64,000 nt of DNA from MED-G105 sp965263305 (GCA_965263305.1 OZ253666.1:3656367-3720366), one strand, 5' to 3'; counted from the first letter of the stretch, positions 36,759 through 46,025 are shown. The notes: generated by a model not told the origin, from the letters alone. Program-made: numbers and translations.

Positions 36759-39242
36759 CTACTGAGCCGCCGCCGGCTCGAGGGGCGCCTCTTTCGCATC
36801 GGCCTCGGCTTTATCCTCCGCCTTCAACTTCTCCATCATGTCTTTCATAAGATTGCGGGTGGTTGAATCGGATTTGTATAATTCCAAGCGAGACGGCGCG
36901 ATCTGCTGTGGGAACGTGTTGTTGGAGCGATCGGTATCCGGCAACTCGTGACCTGTATCGATTGTGAACGACGCGACCGGCCGATTGGTGATGATCAACT
37001 TCGTCACACGGCGATGGTTGCGCCGCCAAATCTCCGCTGGAATATCCATCCGTTCGGTTTTTCCGTCCGAATAGGTAATGTCGAGCGGCAACGGCGTCAC
37101 GAGACCGCCAATATTCGCAAAGTCGACGAAGTAGACGTTTTCATTGTCCTTCACCGCGCGGTCTAGAGCCTTACGCTCCCAATCCTCAAGCCCCTCTAGG
37201 AAGCTCTTATAGGCGTTGCGATCAGCGTTAGAGACCGTGAACTGATCGTTCTCGTTATAAAAATCAGCGATCTCAGGAAAACGGCTCAACCGGGTCTTCA
37301 GCCCTTCCTCACGATTGCGGATTTGCGCCGGTGTCTCAGGATAGTCAGACGCCCATTCCAACGCATTTTTCGGAAACTCCACATCCGGATCTTGCGAGGA
37401 GACCTTGTAGGTGCGCGCGCCAGTAATGGCGACATCAACGTGGTCGGTCGAATAGAACCAGCCGCGCCAGAACCAATCGAGATCAACGCCGGAAGCATCC
37501 TCCATCGTCCGGAAGAAATCCGCTGGCGTTGGACGTTTAAACATCCACCGTTTTGAATACTCCCGGAAGGCGAAATCAAAGAGCGTGCGGCCCATGATGG
37601 TCTCACGCAAGAAGACGAGGCCCGCCGCTGGCTTTGAATAGGCGTTTGGACCGAACTGTAAAATGGCATCCGACTGGGTCATGATCGGCACTTGGTTCGT
37701 GCTCGCCATATACGTCGTAATGGAATCCATGATGTTCGTTTTGTTGCCGCGCCAAGCTGGAAACTCTTCTTCCCATTCCAATTCGGCGATGTACTCCAGG
37801 AAGGTGTTCAGCCCTTCATCCATCCACGTCCATTGGCGCTCATCGGAATTCACGGTCATCGGGAAATAGATATGGCCAATCTCGTGGATGATCACCCCGA
37901 TCAGGCCGTATTTAATGCGACGCGAATAAGTCGTCTCGCCGCTTTCTTCATCCTTTGACGGACGGTATCCGTTGAACGTTATCATCGGATACTCCATGCC
38001 GCCCCGCTCCCAAGTGTTCACCGAAAGCGCGGTTGGATAGGGATAGGCGAAGGAGAATTTAGAATAGACGTCCATCGTATGGGCGACCGCATGGGTGGAA
38101 TATTTCGACCACACGGGCTCGGCTTCATTCGGGTAAAACGACATCGCCATTACGACGGGATTTTTCGCATCGTCCTGGCGGTGGGCCATCGCATCCCAGA
38201 TGAATTTACGAGAAGAAGACCATGCAAAGTCCCGCACATTTTCGGCTTTGTAGCGCCAGGTCTTTGTGCCCTCTTCTTTGTTCTTCTCGTTCTCGGCCGC
38301 CTCTTCAGGCGTGATGATAAACATCGGCTTATCAGCCTCGGCCGCTTGGGCAAGGCGCGCGCGTTGCTCCTCGCTCAAGACTTCCTCAGGGTTTTGCAAA
38401 ACGCCCGTGGACGCAACGACGTGATTGGACGGCACCGTTAAACTTACGTCGTAATCGCCGAACTCAAGAGTGAACTCGCCGCGCCCTAAGAATTGCTGAT
38501 GGGCCCAACCTTTATAATCCGTATACGCTGCCATGCGCGGGAACCATTGGGCGAGAAAATAAATATAGGTGTCATCATCATAGAAACGTTCATAACCGCC
38601 CCGCCCCCCAATAATTTTCTCCTCAATGATGTTGAACTCCCACCCGATGGTGAAGACGACCTGTTCGCCGGGCGCTAGCGGCGTCGGGAGATCAATACGC
38701 ATTTGGGTGTCGTTGATCACATAGGGCAGATCGGCGTCGTTCGCGGCTTTGACGGCGGTAATCTCAAACCCATGCTCAAGATCTTTAAAGGCCTGGTGGC
38801 GCGCGAGTGCGGTGTAGCTCAGGGAATCGCCAGCACCAGCGCTCGTGCGGCGCGTGCCGGACGTGGCGGCGGTTTCTGAGCGGCGCGCAAGGGAAGTATC
38901 GGCAAAGCGGTTTTGGTCCAGCTGCACCCAGAGATAATTCAACGTATCGGGAGAATTATTGTAATAGGTGATTTCTTCGGAGGCCTCGATGCGCCGGTTT
39001 TTTTCATCCAACACGACATCCATTTTATAGTCGGCGCGTTGTTGCCAATACTCAGGCCCAGGCGCGCCAGAGGCGGTGCGGTAGGTGTTGGGTGTCGGTA
39101 AGTCTACATCTAATTGGCGAAAACGATCTTCGTAATTCCCCTTACTTTGGCGGATCGCGTCGGCTGACGCCTCTCCAACCGTTATAACGGCGAGCCCAAA
39201 AAACGTTAAAAAAGAAACAATGCTCGCTGAAGATCGTCGCAT
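36759..39242 (-). CDS. Secreted M1 family zinc aminopeptidase-like protein
   Basis: The 827-residue protein has a Sec signal peptide ending near EASADA. The central gluzincin domain has the zinc motif HEIGH at residues 453-457, with the third ligand Glu476 eighteen residues on (HExxH-X18-E), preceded by WERGGMEYPMITF, a variant of the GxMEN substrate-recognition motif in which MEY replaces MEN. An N-terminal beta domain and a C-terminal extension with WFWRGWFYSTDHVDVAI are typical of the large bacterial M1 group predicted to act in the periplasm. It lies between nuoI and nuoJ in the same direction. The DUF6702 gene follows 12 bp later. Confidence 0.92.
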   Translation of the reverse strand: MRRSSASIVSFLTFFGLAVITVGEASADAIRQSKGNYEDRFRQLDVDLPTPNTYRTASGAPGPEYWQQRADYKMDVVLDEKNRRIEASEEITYYNNSPDTLNYLWVQLDQNRFADTSLARRSETAATSGTRRTSAGAGDSLSYTALARHQAFKDLEHGFEITAVKAANDADLPYVINDTQMRIDLPTPLAPGEQVVFTIGWEFNIIEEKIIGGRGGYERFYDDDTYIYFLAQWFPRMAAYTDYKGWAHQQFLGRGEFTLEFGDYDVSLTVPSNHVVASTGVLQNPEEVLSEEQRARLAQAAEADKPMFIITPEEAAENEKNKEEGTKTWRYKAENVRDFAWSSSRKFIWDAMAHRQDDAKNPVVMAMSFYPNEAEPVWSKYSTHAVAHTMDVYSKFSFAYPYPTALSVNTWERGGMEYPMITFNGYRPSKDEESGETTYSRRIKYGLIGVIIHEIGHIYFPMTVNSDERQWTWMDEGLNTFLEYIAELEWEEEFPAWRGNKTNIMDSITTYMASTNQVPIMTQSDAILQFGPNAYSKPAAGLVFLRETIMGRTLFDFAFREYSKRWMFKRPTPADFFRTMEDASGVDLDWFWRGWFYSTDHVDVAITGARTYKVSSQDPDVEFPKNALEWASDYPETPAQIRNREEGLKTRLSRFPEIADFYNENDQFTVSNADRNAYKSFLEGLEDWERKALDRAVKDNENVYFVDFANIGGLVTPLPLDITYSDGKTERMDIPAEIWRRNHRRVTKLIITNRPVASFTIDTGHELPDTDRSNNTFPQQIAPSRLELYKSDSTTRNLMKDMMEKLKAEDKAEADAKEAPLEPAAAQ

Positions 39243-39385
39243 GGAACGCCCCTTTATGACTGAACAAAATTTTTAGCACGCTATCGTATCAAAAGGATAA
39301 ATCAACGCGCGTTTACGAAACTGTGTTCGGTTGAGGCCTATGTGCGGTGAGTTGTGTTGCTTATTCAGAACAAGGACAGGCGCGC

Positions 39386-39874
39386 TTAGCGGTACGGCGC
39401 ATCTAGCTCGAGGTTCTTCGCGATCTCACGTTCCCAGCGATCCCCGTTCGCGAGCAATTTGTCCTTATCGTAGAACAGCTCTTCACGGGTCTCGGTGGCG
39501 AATTCGAAATTCGGCCCTTCAACAATCGCGTCTACCGGGCATGCTTCCTGACAGAATCCGCAATAGATGCATTTCGTCATGTCAATGTCGTACCGCGTCG
39601 TGCGGCGCGAGCCGTCATCGCGCGGTTCAGCCTCAATTGTGATCGCTTGAGCCGGACACACCGCCTCGCAAAGTTTGCACGCGATGCAGCGCTCTTCGCC
39701 ATTGGGATAGCGGCGCAGCGCGTGCTCCCCCCGAAAGCGCGGCGACAGCGGGCCTTTCTCGAACGGGTAATTAATCGTCGCCTTCGGCTCGAAATAATAC
39801 TTCATGGCAAGGGCAAAGGCCTTCACGAAATCAGCAAGCATGAACCCGCGTAGGGCCTGGGCGATTCGAGACAT
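39386..39874 (-). CDS. nuoI: NADH-quinone oxidoreductase subunit I
   Basis: NuoI carries iron-sulfur clusters N6a and N6b, which pass electrons toward NuoB. The 162-residue protein has two ferredoxin motifs, CIACKLCEAVCP (about residues 61-72) and CIYCGFCQEACP (about 100-111), plus the N-terminal amphipathic region and FRGEHALRRYPNGEERCIAC leading into the first cluster. Length is normal for alphaproteobacteria. It starts 3 bp after nuoH, so the pair is tightly linked. Confidence 0.98.
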   Translation of the reverse strand: MSRIAQALRGFMLADFVKAFALAMKYYFEPKATINYPFEKGPLSPRFRGEHALRRYPNGEERCIACKLCEAVCPAQAITIEAEPRDDGSRRTTRYDIDMTKCIYCGFCQEACPVDAIVEGPNFEFATETREELFYDKDKLLANGDRWEREIAKNLELDAPYR

Positions 39875-39877
39875 GGC

Positions 39878-40957
39878 TTAGCCTCTCCAGCTTTGGAAAT
39901 GATCGGCAAGGCCTGGGAACAGGATCATGAGCCCCGCAACCAACACCACCCAACTCAGAGAAAGGGGTAAGAAAATCTTCCACCCGATCCGCATCAGCTG
40001 ATCATAGCGATAGCGCGGCACAATCGCCTTCACCATGGCGAACATGAAAAAGAAGAACAGGATCTTTAGACAGAACCAAAGCACCGGCACACTATCAAGG
40101 ATCGCCGAGTTAACCCCCGGGATCGGGTGATGCCAGCCGCCAAAGAACAGGATCGTCATCATGGCGCACATCAACACGATGTTGGCGAGCTCACCGATCA
40201 TGAACAGCAGGAACAAGGTGGAAGAATACTCAACCTGGTAGCCGGCGACGAGTTCAGATTCTGCTTCCGGAAGGTCAAAAGGCGGCCTGTTCGTCTCCGC
40301 GAGCGCTGAGATAAAGAACACCACAAACATCGGGAAAAGCGGAATAAAATGCCAGTTCAAAATGCCAAGCCCACGATCCTGGCTCTCGACAATATCCGAT
40401 AGGTTCAACGACCCGACGAGCAGAAGCACCGTGATAATCACGAAGCCCAAAGACACCTCATAGGAAACCATCTGCGCGGCTGATCGAAGGGAGCCCAAAA
40501 AGGGATATTTCGAGTTCGACGCCCAACCGCCGAGAATAATGCCGTAAACGCCGAGGGAGGAAATCGCGAACAAATAAAGTATGCCGATATTGATATCGGA
40601 AACAACAAGACCAGGCCCAAACGGAATCACCGCCCAGCCGATAATGGCGAGGATAAACGTGACGACCGGCGCCAAAATGAAAATGGGTTTATTCGCCCCG
40701 GCGGGCACAATGATTTCTTTGAAAACGAATTTGAACAAATCCGCAAAAGATTGCAGCAACCCGAACGGGCCAACCACATTCGGTCCTTTGCGCATCTGCA
40801 CCGCCGCCCAGACTTTGCGGTCGAAATACATCAGGAATGCTTGGGCGACGAGCAATGACAGGACGACCGCCAGCGCTTGAATCAGAGTTGGAAGAAGCCA
40901 AGCCAGCCAGCCGGCATCGGTGGGACGGGTGGATAGGAAAGTCCAAAGTTCGCTCAT
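39878..40957 (-). CDS. nuoH: NADH-quinone oxidoreductase subunit H
   Basis: NuoH is the membrane subunit that forms the quinone-binding tunnel with NuoB and NuoD. The 359-residue protein has eight transmembrane helices. Motifs include YFDRKVWAAVQMRKGPNVVGPFGLLQSFADLFKF, the acidic AETNRPPFDLPEAESELVAGYQVEYS loop next to the quinone site, and PRYRYDQLMRIGWKIFLPLSL. It precedes nuoI by 3 bp. Upstream, a DUF2807 gene separates it from nuoG. Confidence 0.98.
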   Translation of the reverse strand: MSELWTFLSTRPTDAGWLAWLLPTLIQALAVVLSLLVAQAFLMYFDRKVWAAVQMRKGPNVVGPFGLLQSFADLFKFVFKEIIVPAGANKPIFILAPVVTFILAIIGWAVIPFGPGLVVSDINIGILYLFAISSLGVYGIILGGWASNSKYPFLGSLRSAAQMVSYEVSLGFVIITVLLLVGSLNLSDIVESQDRGLGILNWHFIPLFPMFVVFFISALAETNRPPFDLPEAESELVAGYQVEYSSTLFLLFMIGELANIVLMCAMMTILFFGGWHHPIPGVNSAILDSVPVLWFCLKILFFFFMFAMVKAIVPRYRYDQLMRIGWKIFLPLSLSWVVLVAGLMILFPGLADHFQSWRG

Positions 40958-41092
40958 GCCAAAGGCTCATAATGCGGAATGAGGCCGCCGTCACGGGGGT
41001 TTCGCGCACAAAGAGACGCAAAATCGCCGCATCATCATGTCAGGAATCGAAAAATGTCGGACGGGTTTGGTAGTGCAGCCTAGTTGAGACCG

Positions 41093-41740
41093 CTACTTGA
41101 TCGAAATGTCTGCGAGGAAACCGCCGGATTTACGCACCTTTGACGGCGCGCCTGATACCTCGATGTCGCCCATGCCAGACACGCGCGCATCGACAATTTC
41201 AGCGGCGTAAACAGAGGCTGACCCAACGCCGGAGACGATCACGTCGACCTCTCGGCACTTAAGGTCTTCAGCATCCAGCTCTCCGACACCGGAAACTTTT
41301 GCATCTAAGAACCCGCACTCGCCTTCAATTGTCACTTCGCCAACGCCTGAAAGCCGCGCCTTGAATTCATCCGCCTCAATATTGGTGATATCCGCTTCCG
41401 CCACGCCGGAGACAACAATCCCCGTCAGCCGCGGCGCCCGCACTTCGGCGTAAATCGTCGTCTTTTTGCCCCGGCCGCCCCGGCGAGAGCTCAAAGTCAA
41501 TTTGCCGTTGCGGACCGAAATATCGACCCTCTCCATCTGTTTTTCATGTCCGGAGAGAATGATGGCGTATTCTTCACCTGCCTTGGCGTCGAGCTCAAAG
41601 ACGCCGGCAATCGCGATGGTCTCAAAATCGGTTAAGTCGAATTGGCGAGAGACCTCATCGTCCGCCTGCGCAGACGACAGTAGAAAAACAACAACAAGGC
41701 CGCAAAGAGAGAAAACCGCCTTTAAAAAGTTGTTCATCAT
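41093..41740 (-). CDS. DUF2807 (putative auto-transporter adhesin, head GIN domain) protein
   Basis: The 215-residue protein has a signal peptide (about residues 1-26, ending SSAQA) and a right-handed beta-solenoid-like DUF2807 domain. Repeated short strands of the form VSGVAEADI, LSGVGEVTI, VSGVGELDA, VSGVGSASV and VSGMGDIEV are visible every 20-25 residues and are typical of the family. It is predicted to be periplasmic or cell-surface, with no established function. I take the ATG at 41740; adjacent start codons exist at 41737 and 41743 (TTG). It lies in the nuo locus, 135 bp from nuoH and 244 bp from nuoG. Confidence 0.85.
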   Translation of the reverse strand: MMNNFLKAVFSLCGLVVVFLLSSAQADDEVSRQFDLTDFETIAIAGVFELDAKAGEEYAIILSGHEKQMERVDISVRNGKLTLSSRRGGRGKKTTIYAEVRAPRLTGIVVSGVAEADITNIEADEFKARLSGVGEVTIEGECGFLDAKVSGVGELDAEDLKCREVDVIVSGVGSASVYAAEIVDARVSGMGDIEVSGAPSKVRKSGGFLADISIK

Positions 41741-41984
41741 CAAGGTGACTCTTTATTTTTTGCCCAATTGGATTTCGACCAACTGGGTTCTCAACCATCC
41801 GGTTTTCCAGCGTTCAGGGGACACGCCACCTGACAGATCGGCGGTTTAATCCCAAAACTCGAGTCTAAAGGTAGTCAATTTTGGCGGAGCGACCAATCCA
41901 GCCTACCTCGCGAGGCCATCGGCTAATCGCATTTTGCCCCGATCGGGCAGGATAGCGACGGCTGATACCCGCGACGACCCGATT

Positions 41985-44066
41985 TTACTCAGCGGCGATT
42001 TTCCCCGCCGAGCCCGCGCCCGCCGAACAAGCCGCCATGGTTTCAGACGCCCGCGCAACCGGGTTGGTCATGTAGTAATCGCGAATGACGTTCTTAAACG
42101 GCGTATCATCAATCGCGCCCCCCTTGCCGATGGTTGAGAGATCCAGCCCTTCATCCGCCGACGGCGCTTCATCTATTCTGCCGAGAACAGGCGCATCCTC
42201 GATCATCGCTTGGCGCAGTGCAAAGAGATCATCATAGGGCAATGCTTTGCCCATGCGTCCAGACAGCGCCCGAATAATCGACCAATCCTCACGCGCCTCG
42301 CCAAATGGGAAATGCGCCCGGCGGGCAAATTGCGCCCTGCCCTCTAAATTGACGTACAGACCATTTTGCTCCGTATAGGCCGCAGATGGAAAAATCACAT
42401 CAGCCACCCGGGCGCCGGCGTCGCCATGATGGCCCTGATAAACTACAAAGGCACCGCCCAGCTTCGCCGTATCGAATTCATCGCAACCGAGGTTATAAAT
42501 AAACTCAATATCGCGGCTCTGGGCGCCTTCCAGGATTTTCGCAAAATCGCGCCCGCCTTCGCCCGGCAAAAAGCCAAGATCGAGAGCGCCAACGCGCGCG
42601 GCGGCAGTATGCAGAATATTGAACCCATTCCACTCATCGCGCACAACGCCCGCCGCGCTAGAGAGACGCGCGATCTCAGCCATCACGGCATCGCTGTCTT
42701 TGCGTTGGAAGACCCCGGCGCCAATAATGACCATGGGGCGTTCTGCGCCTTTGATGGCGTCAAAGCCCGCCGCAAGGCTGTCTGCGCCCGCGCCGACATG
42801 ATGGTATTCATAAGTCAGCTCAGCCGCCTCACCGACAACCGCGATGCGCAAGGACATATCATCGAGCCATGCCTTGCGAATGCGCGCATTGATAATAGGC
42901 GCCTCGTGGCGCGGGTTTGATCCAATGATCAAAATAGCGTCTGCGCGGTCAACGCCTGTGATCCCGGAGTTAAACAGATAGGTTTCACGGGCGCCACCGA
43001 ACGAGGACCCGTCCTGACGGCAATCCAAATGGGGCGACCCCACGGCGCCCATGAGATCCTTCAGCGCTTTGATCGCTTCGCAGGAAGACAAGTCACCGGC
43101 GATCGCCGCGATGTTTTCCGGCACGGTTTTGTTGATCTTTTCCGCAACGAGATCGAGAGCTTCCGACCACGACGCCGGGCGCAGCTTGCCCTGTTCGCGG
43201 ATGTACGGTTTGTCGAGGCGTTGGGATTTCAAGCCATCCCAAATGAACCGGGCTTTATCCGCGATCCACTCCTCATTCACATCATCATGGAGGCGCGGTA
43301 AAATCCGCATGATCTCGCGCCCGCGGCTATCGACGCGGATATTGGACCCAACAGCGTCCATCACGTCGATCGTTTCGGTTTTGGTCAATTCCCAAGGCCG
43401 GGCGTTGAAGGCATAGGGTTTCGATGTCAGCGCGCCAACGGGACAGACATCGATCAAATTGCCGGTCAACTCGCTGTCGACCGCTTTTTCCAGATAGGTC
43501 GTGATCTCGGCGTTCTCGCCCCGATTGACGAGCCCCAAATCATCGACGCCGGCGACTTCTGTCGCAAACCGCACGCAGCGGGTGCATTGAATGCATCGGG
43601 TCATGATCGTTTTGATCAGCGGGCCCATATGCTTTTCTTCGACAGCGCGCTTATTTTCTTCGTAGCGGGTGCCGTCCCGGCCATACGCGACAGCCTGATC
43701 CTGTAGGTCGCATTCCCCGCCCTGATCGCAAATCGGACAGTCCAGGGGATGATTGATGAGGAGAAATTCCATGACCCCTTCACGGGCCTTCTTCACCATC
43801 GGCGTGTTCGTGAAGAGTTCGGGCGGGGCACCCTCCGGCCCGGGGCGCAGATCCCGCACATTTTGAGCACAGGACGCCACTGGCTTCGGCGGCCCGCCTT
43901 TGACCTCGATCAAGCACATCCGGCAGTTGCCCGCCACGGAGAGGCGTTCGTGATAGCAAAAACGCGGGATTTCCTCTCCGGCCGCCTCGCAAGCCTGCAA
44001 TAGCGTGATGTCAACCGGAACATCGACGTCACGGCCGTTGACTTTGATTGTGCGCGTATCAGTCAT
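41985..44066 (-). CDS. nuoG: NADH-quinone oxidoreductase subunit G
   Basis: NuoG is the large peripheral-arm subunit of complex I with several iron-sulfur clusters. The 693-residue protein has an N-terminal [2Fe-2S] ferredoxin domain (CYHERLSVAGNCRMC), a second 2Fe-2S/4Fe-4S region (CDQGGECDLQD, CIQCTRCVRF, LIDVCPVGALTSKP) and a degenerate molybdopterin-oxidoreductase domain. Length matches alphaproteobacterial NuoG rather than the 900-residue E. coli form. The ATG at 44066 is preferred over an in-frame TTG at 44072. A short coiled-coil gene, not nuoF, lies immediately upstream. Confidence 0.97.
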   Translation of the reverse strand: MTDTRTIKVNGRDVDVPVDITLLQACEAAGEEIPRFCYHERLSVAGNCRMCLIEVKGGPPKPVASCAQNVRDLRPGPEGAPPELFTNTPMVKKAREGVMEFLLINHPLDCPICDQGGECDLQDQAVAYGRDGTRYEENKRAVEEKHMGPLIKTIMTRCIQCTRCVRFATEVAGVDDLGLVNRGENAEITTYLEKAVDSELTGNLIDVCPVGALTSKPYAFNARPWELTKTETIDVMDAVGSNIRVDSRGREIMRILPRLHDDVNEEWIADKARFIWDGLKSQRLDKPYIREQGKLRPASWSEALDLVAEKINKTVPENIAAIAGDLSSCEAIKALKDLMGAVGSPHLDCRQDGSSFGGARETYLFNSGITGVDRADAILIIGSNPRHEAPIINARIRKAWLDDMSLRIAVVGEAAELTYEYHHVGAGADSLAAGFDAIKGAERPMVIIGAGVFQRKDSDAVMAEIARLSSAAGVVRDEWNGFNILHTAAARVGALDLGFLPGEGGRDFAKILEGAQSRDIEFIYNLGCDEFDTAKLGGAFVVYQGHHGDAGARVADVIFPSAAYTEQNGLYVNLEGRAQFARRAHFPFGEAREDWSIIRALSGRMGKALPYDDLFALRQAMIEDAPVLGRIDEAPSADEGLDLSTIGKGGAIDDTPFKNVIRDYYMTNPVARASETMAACSAGAGSAGKIAAE

Positions 44067-44360
44067 AATCAAGCGTCTCTCGAAGTTTGGTTTCCCTGAA
44101 GGAACCCATTGTTAACAGTGGCGCATCGGGCCTTGGACAGCTGTCTACCCATAAACATAAAGGGTTTCCAGCACCTTCGTTGGAAAGACGCCAGTCGGTC
44201 GCAGGTGACGGCGTCGGCGCCAATTTTCACCTAGTCGGCGATAGGAATTATTAAGGAAAAAGCAAACGGGGATGCTGGCGAGAGATCGCCATGATTGTGC
44301 GCCGACCATGGCGCCCACGGGGTCCAAAGACCTCACGCTCAAAAATACCTAACCGAGCCC

Positions 44361-44549
44361 TTAGTCGTTGGCGCCGGTTTGCGCCTCGGGGGCCGACGCG
44401 CTTTGTAATTTCAAAAGTTTTTCCAGATGGATTTGGGCGCGCGACGCCGACTCTCCGGTTCGGCGAATATCTTCGTGCATAAGCTCGATACGTTGCTCCA
44501 TCTTCACCAAGCGCGACAATATTTCGTTCAGGGTTGCAGACTCATCCAT
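44361..44549 (-). CDS. Small coiled-coil protein of unknown function
   Basis: A 62-residue protein from an ATG with AAGGGA 7 bases upstream. Residues about 5-48 read as one amphipathic helix with heptad hydrophobics (LNEILSRLVKMEQRIELMHEDI) and look like a coiled coil. The last 12 residues are Ala/Gln-rich and unstructured. I recognise no family. It lies between the GNAT gene and nuoG, 102 bp after the GNAT stop. The strong ribosome-binding site and helical bias support a real gene, though its size makes chance possible. Confidence 0.55.
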   Translation of the reverse strand: MDESATLNEILSRLVKMEQRIELMHEDIRRTGESASRAQIHLEKLLKLQSASAPEAQTGAND

Positions 44550-44650
44550 ATACTTTCCCTTCTGACGTCATCAGCAGACGTATTATTTTCTCTTACAAAA
44601 AACCGGGTTGCTCCTTCTTTCGCCCCAAGGTTTTTAATCATTATGCGGCC

Positions 44651-45181
44651 CTAACGCTTCATGATCCATTCCGGGTCGGCGTGATTGCCGACCATGTAGG
44701 TGTACTCATGTACTTTCTGAAAACCATGGCGCGCATAGAGTCTTTGCGCACCGAAATTCTCCGAATAGACACTCAGGTATAAATGATCGAAACGCTCTTC
44801 CAACCAATCGAGCGCTGTTGCCAGCAATCGTCCGCCTAACCCGCTGTTTTGCATACCCTTATCGACATAAAGCCGCAACAGTTCTCCAGCGCTACTAGGC
44901 ATATCCGGCGCCGGCAAATTACATGCCCCCGCAACGACGTAACCATGCAACGCGCCCAAATCATCGCAACCAACCCAAATTTCATAATCCGGATCGGCGA
45001 ACAAAGCTCGATAACAATGCGGCGTATGGTTGCCCTCCAAGAACATATTTAAGTCTTCTGACTTATAAAGATGTCCAAAAGTGTCCGTAAACGTCTTTAT
45101 TGCAAGGCTCGAAAGAGCGTCAATTTCATTTGATTCAATCGGTCGAACAACGAGGGAAGTGGTGTTTTGCGTATATGGCAT
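44651..45181 (-). CDS. GNAT family N-acetyltransferase
   Basis: The 176-residue protein is a GCN5-related acetyltransferase. ELLRLYVDKGMQNSGLGGRLLATALDW (about residues 108-134) holds the acetyl-CoA pyrophosphate-binding Q/RxxGxG/A motif, and LSVYSENFGAQRLYARHGFQKV is the typical C-terminal motif B. Substrate is unknown. It lies between the HU gene and the coiled-coil gene, behind the HU terminator, so it needs its own promoter. I take the ATG at 45181; the frame extends to 45214. Confidence 0.88.
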   Translation of the reverse strand: MPYTQNTTSLVVRPIESNEIDALSSLAIKTFTDTFGHLYKSEDLNMFLEGNHTPHCYRALFADPDYEIWVGCDDLGALHGYVVAGACNLPAPDMPSSAGELLRLYVDKGMQNSGLGGRLLATALDWLEERFDHLYLSVYSENFGAQRLYARHGFQKVHEYTYMVGNHADPEWIMKR

Positions 45182-45372
45182 AAAATAAAGACAATGAATG
45201 CAATGAGAGACCAAACGTGTAAATTGCCTGTCGGGCAGGCATAAAAAAATTACGGTAGATTTTTGCGTTCCAGTAAATCGTTCTTACCAAGTGGAGTCAA
45301 AGTCTAACGTCCAATCGCCGCGGTTCGTGATCGGTATTTTTCCATCTTTTGAATACTCGATTGGTATAAAGA

Positions 45373-45400
45373 AAACGCCCTGACATTCATCAGGGCGTTT
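45373..45400 (-). terminator. Rho-independent terminator of the HU gene
   Basis: A perfect 11-bp stem (45390-45400 with 45373-45383; AAACGCCCTGA and TCAGGGCGTTT) with a 6-base loop is followed on the minus strand by TTTCTTTATA. It lies 22 bp past the HU stop and is the best intrinsic terminator within the nuo locus, splitting it into separate transcripts. Confidence 0.85.
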
Positions 45401-45421
45401 ATTCGTGAAAACGGAACCGGG

Positions 45422-45835
45422 CTAGATAGATTCTTTAAGATCTTTCGCAACCCGGAAAGCGACTTTTTTACTCGCTTTAATGCGGATTGACTCACCCGTC
45501 GCTGGGTTACGCCCCATACGGGCCGGGCGGTTGCGCACCTGGAGAATACCAAGGCCAGAGATCCGAATTTTTTGACCTTTTCTGAGGTTATCACCAATGT
45601 GATCAACGAAATCCCCTAGGATTTCTTCCATCTGACGTTTTGACATTTCATGGTCTTCAGACATCGTCGCAGCAATATGCTTTAACGTCATCACGGCCGG
45701 CGCAGCCGCTTTTTTCTTCGTTGCTTTCTTTTTCGCTGGCGCTTTTTTCTTTGCGACCGTCTTACGGGCAGTGGTCTTTTTTACAGCTTTTTTCTTGGTG
45801 GCCGTTTTACGGGCGGTCTTTTTTGCCGGAGCCAT
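45422..45835 (-). CDS. HU-family DNA-binding protein with a Lys/Ala-rich N-terminal tail
   Basis: The 137-residue protein has two parts. Residues 1-47 are almost only Lys, Ala, Thr and Arg with repeated AxKK/KKK and KTA units, like the tails of histone H1 and of H1-like bacterial proteins. Residues 48-137 are an HU/IHF fold: MTLKHIAATMSEDHEMSKRQMEEILGDFVDHIGDNLRKGQKI, the strand GLGILQVRNRPARMGRNPATGE and the arm-tip GRNPATGESI, ending KKVAFRVAKDLKESI. It would bind and compact DNA, the tail adding charge-based affinity. AAAGGA precedes the ATG at a good distance, and a strong terminator follows, so it is probably a single-gene transcript. Confidence 0.9.
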   Translation of the reverse strand: MAPAKKTARKTATKKKAVKKTTARKTVAKKKAPAKKKATKKKAAAPAVMTLKHIAATMSEDHEMSKRQMEEILGDFVDHIGDNLRKGQKIRISGLGILQVRNRPARMGRNPATGESIRIKASKKVAFRVAKDLKESI

Positions 45836-46025
45836 GATTTAATTCCTTTAAAATAGAGCGAATTGCGTAGCCGAGACCATCATGAGATTCGCGCAAACAC
45901 AACATGAAATATGCTTTGTTTTAGGGTCTAAATGGGTAATTGCGCTCAAAAAAACACAAAAAGCCTTGTTTTGAGGGCATTTATCGCCGCGAAGATTGTA
46001 TTTCAAAAATCAATCGGTAGCCGGT

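Noticed and set aside
42366..42920. 184-codon plus-strand ORF antisense to nuoG
   Set aside because: It is fully inside nuoG, which has conserved motifs on the other strand.
44145..44342. 65-codon minus-strand ORF between the coiled-coil gene and nuoG
   Set aside because: It has no ribosome-binding site, no recognisable similarity and an irregular, Arg-rich composition. The gap is more likely promoter region for nuoG.
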